Below are positions 5,476 to 6,806 of a stretch of 6,806 bases of DNA, one piece after another. This DNA is from Anaerolineae bacterium. GTDB taxonomy: Bacteria > Chloroflexota > Anaerolineae > Promineifilales > Promineifilaceae. The notes beneath the pieces were generated by a model, which was not told the DNA's origin, did not search any database, and saw only the letters and a program-made list of their open reading frames with translations. Each line of letters opens with the position of its first letter. Position 1 is the stretch's first letter. The DNA lies in the NCBI GenBank assembly GCA_028277515.1, contig JANQGC010000182.1, forward strand, positions 1 through 6,806, read 5' to 3'. The translations under genes were made by a program, and so were the position numbers.

Positions 5476-6483
5476 ATGGGGTTCATTTTAGCGATTATAG
5501 CCGGACTTGGTCTGGGCATCATATTGGAGCGGGGGGATTTCTGTTTCCACAGCACGTGGCGTGGTTTTACGCAACGGCCGCGAAAGCTGGCTCTATTCCG
5601 GGCTTATATCCTGGCTTTGCTGATCGGTATTCCCCTGGTGCAAGGCATGATCGCCTTCGGCTGGATTGAACCCTGGATTCCTCCCTTTGTCCCGCAGGCA
5701 AACCTGGCCGGCGGATTCCTCTTCGGCATCGGCATGGTTGTGGCAGCCACCTGCATCACCGGTTTATTTTATAAATTGGGGCATGGTATGGTGGGCGGGC
5801 TCATCGGCCTGGCCGCTTGGGCCTTGGGCGATATCTTGACCTACCTGGGACCATTGCAGCCACTGCGGGATGCGCTGCGCAGCGCGCCGCTTTCGGTCGA
5901 AGGCCAAAGCGCAACGATGCTCAATGCCGGACCCGTTGGATGGGTCATTTTGATTATTTTAGCGGTCTTAGGACTGTATTATTTATTGCGCTCCCCTTTG
6001 AATTCTCGCGGAAAATTATGGAATTGGCTGGTTTTGGGGGTGGCGACGGGCATTTTTATGAGCGTAGCCTGGCTGCTAGCTCGTGCCGGCGGATCTGATT
6101 ACACTTACGGGACGTCCGGCGTGCCCTCGGCCGTGGTGCAGGCACTCATGGGTGATTCAAACGGCGGATCAATCTGGATTCCCCTGGCTTTAATTAGTTT
6201 GATTCCGGGAGCGTTTATTGCGTCCCGGCTGGCTGAAACATTTTGGTTTCGAGGGGAAAGTGCCCGTCGTTATATTGAATTGGCGGCCGGGGGACTGCTG
6301 ATGGGCATCGGCGCGGGCATTGCCGGAGGGTGTAACCTGGGCCACTCGCTGGTTGGGGTGCCTTTGCTGTCGCTGGGCAGTATCGCAACAACAGTGGCGA
6401 TGGCGCTCGGTGTGTTTTTTGCGGCGGCCGTGTCGAAACGGTTGGCGGTGGCAGGCCGGGAGCCTTCTGAGGTAGCGACTTAG
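5476..6483 (+). CDS. YeeE/YedE family sulfur-compound transporter (TsuA-like)
   Basis: The product is an integral membrane protein with about nine or ten hydrophobic spans and the small-residue-rich helices of the YeeE/YedE (thiosulfate transporter TsuA-type) fold. Numbered from the upstream ATG at 5467, the family's half-channel cysteines are present: ERGDFCFHS (C26), AATCITGLFYKLGHG (C96) and AGGCNLGHSLVG (C289). In the characterised homologue conserved cysteines relay thiosulfate through the membrane (family knowledge). The length of 335-338 residues is usual. The ATG at 5467 is only one base from AGGAG (5461-5465), too close, while the in-frame ATG at 5476 is 10 bases away and removes only MRI, so 5476 is preferred. 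No TusA-like YeeD gene or rhodanese gene follows directly, unlike many relatives. The next gene, 76 bases downstream on the same strand, is a radical SAM protein. The real substrate may be thiosulfate or another sulfur or selenium species. Confidence 0.88.
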   Translation: MGFILAIIAGLGLGIILERGDFCFHSTWRGFTQRPRKLALFRAYILALLIGIPLVQGMIAFGWIEPWIPPFVPQANLAGGFLFGIGMVVAATCITGLFYKLGHGMVGGLIGLAAWALGDILTYLGPLQPLRDALRSAPLSVEGQSATMLNAGPVGWVILIILAVLGLYYLLRSPLNSRGKLWNWLVLGVATGIFMSVAWLLARAGGSDYTYGTSGVPSAVVQALMGDSNGGSIWIPLALISLIPGAFIASRLAETFWFRGESARRYIELAAGGLLMGIGAGIAGGCNLGHSLVGVPLLSLGSIATTVAMALGVFFAAAVSKRLAVAGREPSEVAT

Positions 6484-6511
6484 ATGGCGATTGGATGGGA
6501 CGAGGACGAGA

Positions 6512-6536
6512 ACGGACGAGAGCTGCGCTTGTCCGT
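6512..6536 (+). other. Hairpin between the YeeE and radical SAM genes
   Basis: ACGGACGAG (6512-6520) pairs with CTTGTCCGT (6528-6536) over nine pairs, one of them G-U, with a 7-base loop. No T-run follows, so it is not a clear terminator; it may be a processing or attenuation hairpin between two co-transcribed genes. Confidence 0.4.
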
Positions 6537-6559
6537 GCCCTTGTGGATAGGTGTCATAT

Positions 6560-6806
6560 ATGGCGAAGATTTTATTTTGTCATCCTATGTTTTTAAGTAA
6601 AAATCCGGACGAACAGGCGGCGAGCAGTCCGTATTTTCCTTTGGGGTTGCTCTATCTGGCCGGATATGTGCGGGAGCGGGGACATGAGGTAGCCATTTTT
6701 GATGCTACTTTTGCCGCGGATGAATCGGAATTTGACCAGGTGCTGCGGGATGAAGCACCGGATGTGATCGGTGTTTCCGCTATGCTGCCCACGCGGGATA
6801 TGGCCT
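6560..6806 (+). CDS. B12-binding radical SAM protein, N-terminal part
   Basis: The frame is open for 82 codons to the right edge. AGGTG at 6549-6553, six bases before the ATG at 6560, supports the start. The visible part is the N-terminal Rossmann-like cobalamin-binding domain typical of class B radical SAM enzymes: a first strand AKILFCHPMF, then the characteristic SPYFPLGLLYLAGYVRERGH (23-42), strand EVAIFDATF (43-51), and PDVIGVSAMLPTRDMA (67-82). In this family the domain precedes a radical SAM barrel with a CxxxCxxC cluster motif, which would lie outside the window. These enzymes carry out methylations and other radical rearrangements on lipids, cofactors and natural products; the substrate cannot be told from this part. 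It probably shares a transcript with the YeeE gene. Confidence 0.85.
   Translation, partial: MAKILFCHPMFLSKNPDEQAASSPYFPLGLLYLAGYVRERGHEVAIFDATFAADESEFDQVLRDEAPDVIGVSAMLPTRDMA

Overview
The window has about 50% G+C, and its gene content and codon style resemble an environmental Chloroflexota-type bacterium (Anaerolineae or Caldilineae relatives). That placement is an inference from the mix of genes (exported low-complexity protein, ADP-ribosylglycohydrolase lipoprotein, GT-C mannosyltransferase-like protein, B12-type radical SAM protein). There is no rRNA or phylogenetic marker here to confirm it.

Layout. 1-755 (minus): the start of a secreted protein with a clear signal peptide, running off the left edge. 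756-1355: a 600-base gene-free stretch with two perfect hairpins (935-966 and 1238-1299), the second resembling a REP-type mobile palindrome. 1356-2177 (plus): an unrecognised, very acidic, alanine-rich helical protein with its own terminator. About 2240-2750: an AT-rich island with a minus-strand DUF2442 gene. Just upstream of that gene, overlapping it by ATGA, is what looks like the last 38 codons of its usual DUF4160 partner; the rest of the partner is gone. 2749-4167 (plus): a polytopic GT-C glycosyltransferase. 4210-5364 (minus): an ADP-ribosylglycohydrolase-fold lipoprotein, convergent with it. Both genes end inside one 63-base array of 7-base units that forms an inverted repeat. 5476-6483 (plus, preferred start): a YeeE/YedE-type sulfur-compound transporter, divergent from the lipoprotein gene. 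6560-6806 (plus): the N-terminus of a cobalamin-binding radical SAM protein, cut by the right edge.

The genes do not form one pathway. Most are single transcription units in changing orientation, with the YeeE and radical SAM genes the only likely co-transcribed pair. No CRISPR array, tRNA, rRNA or complete insertion sequence was seen. The points of most interest are the decayed DUF4160/DUF2442 pair with a strong-looking promoter at its break, the 7-base array that supplies stop codons to two convergent genes, the REP-like palindrome, and the unclassified acidic protein.
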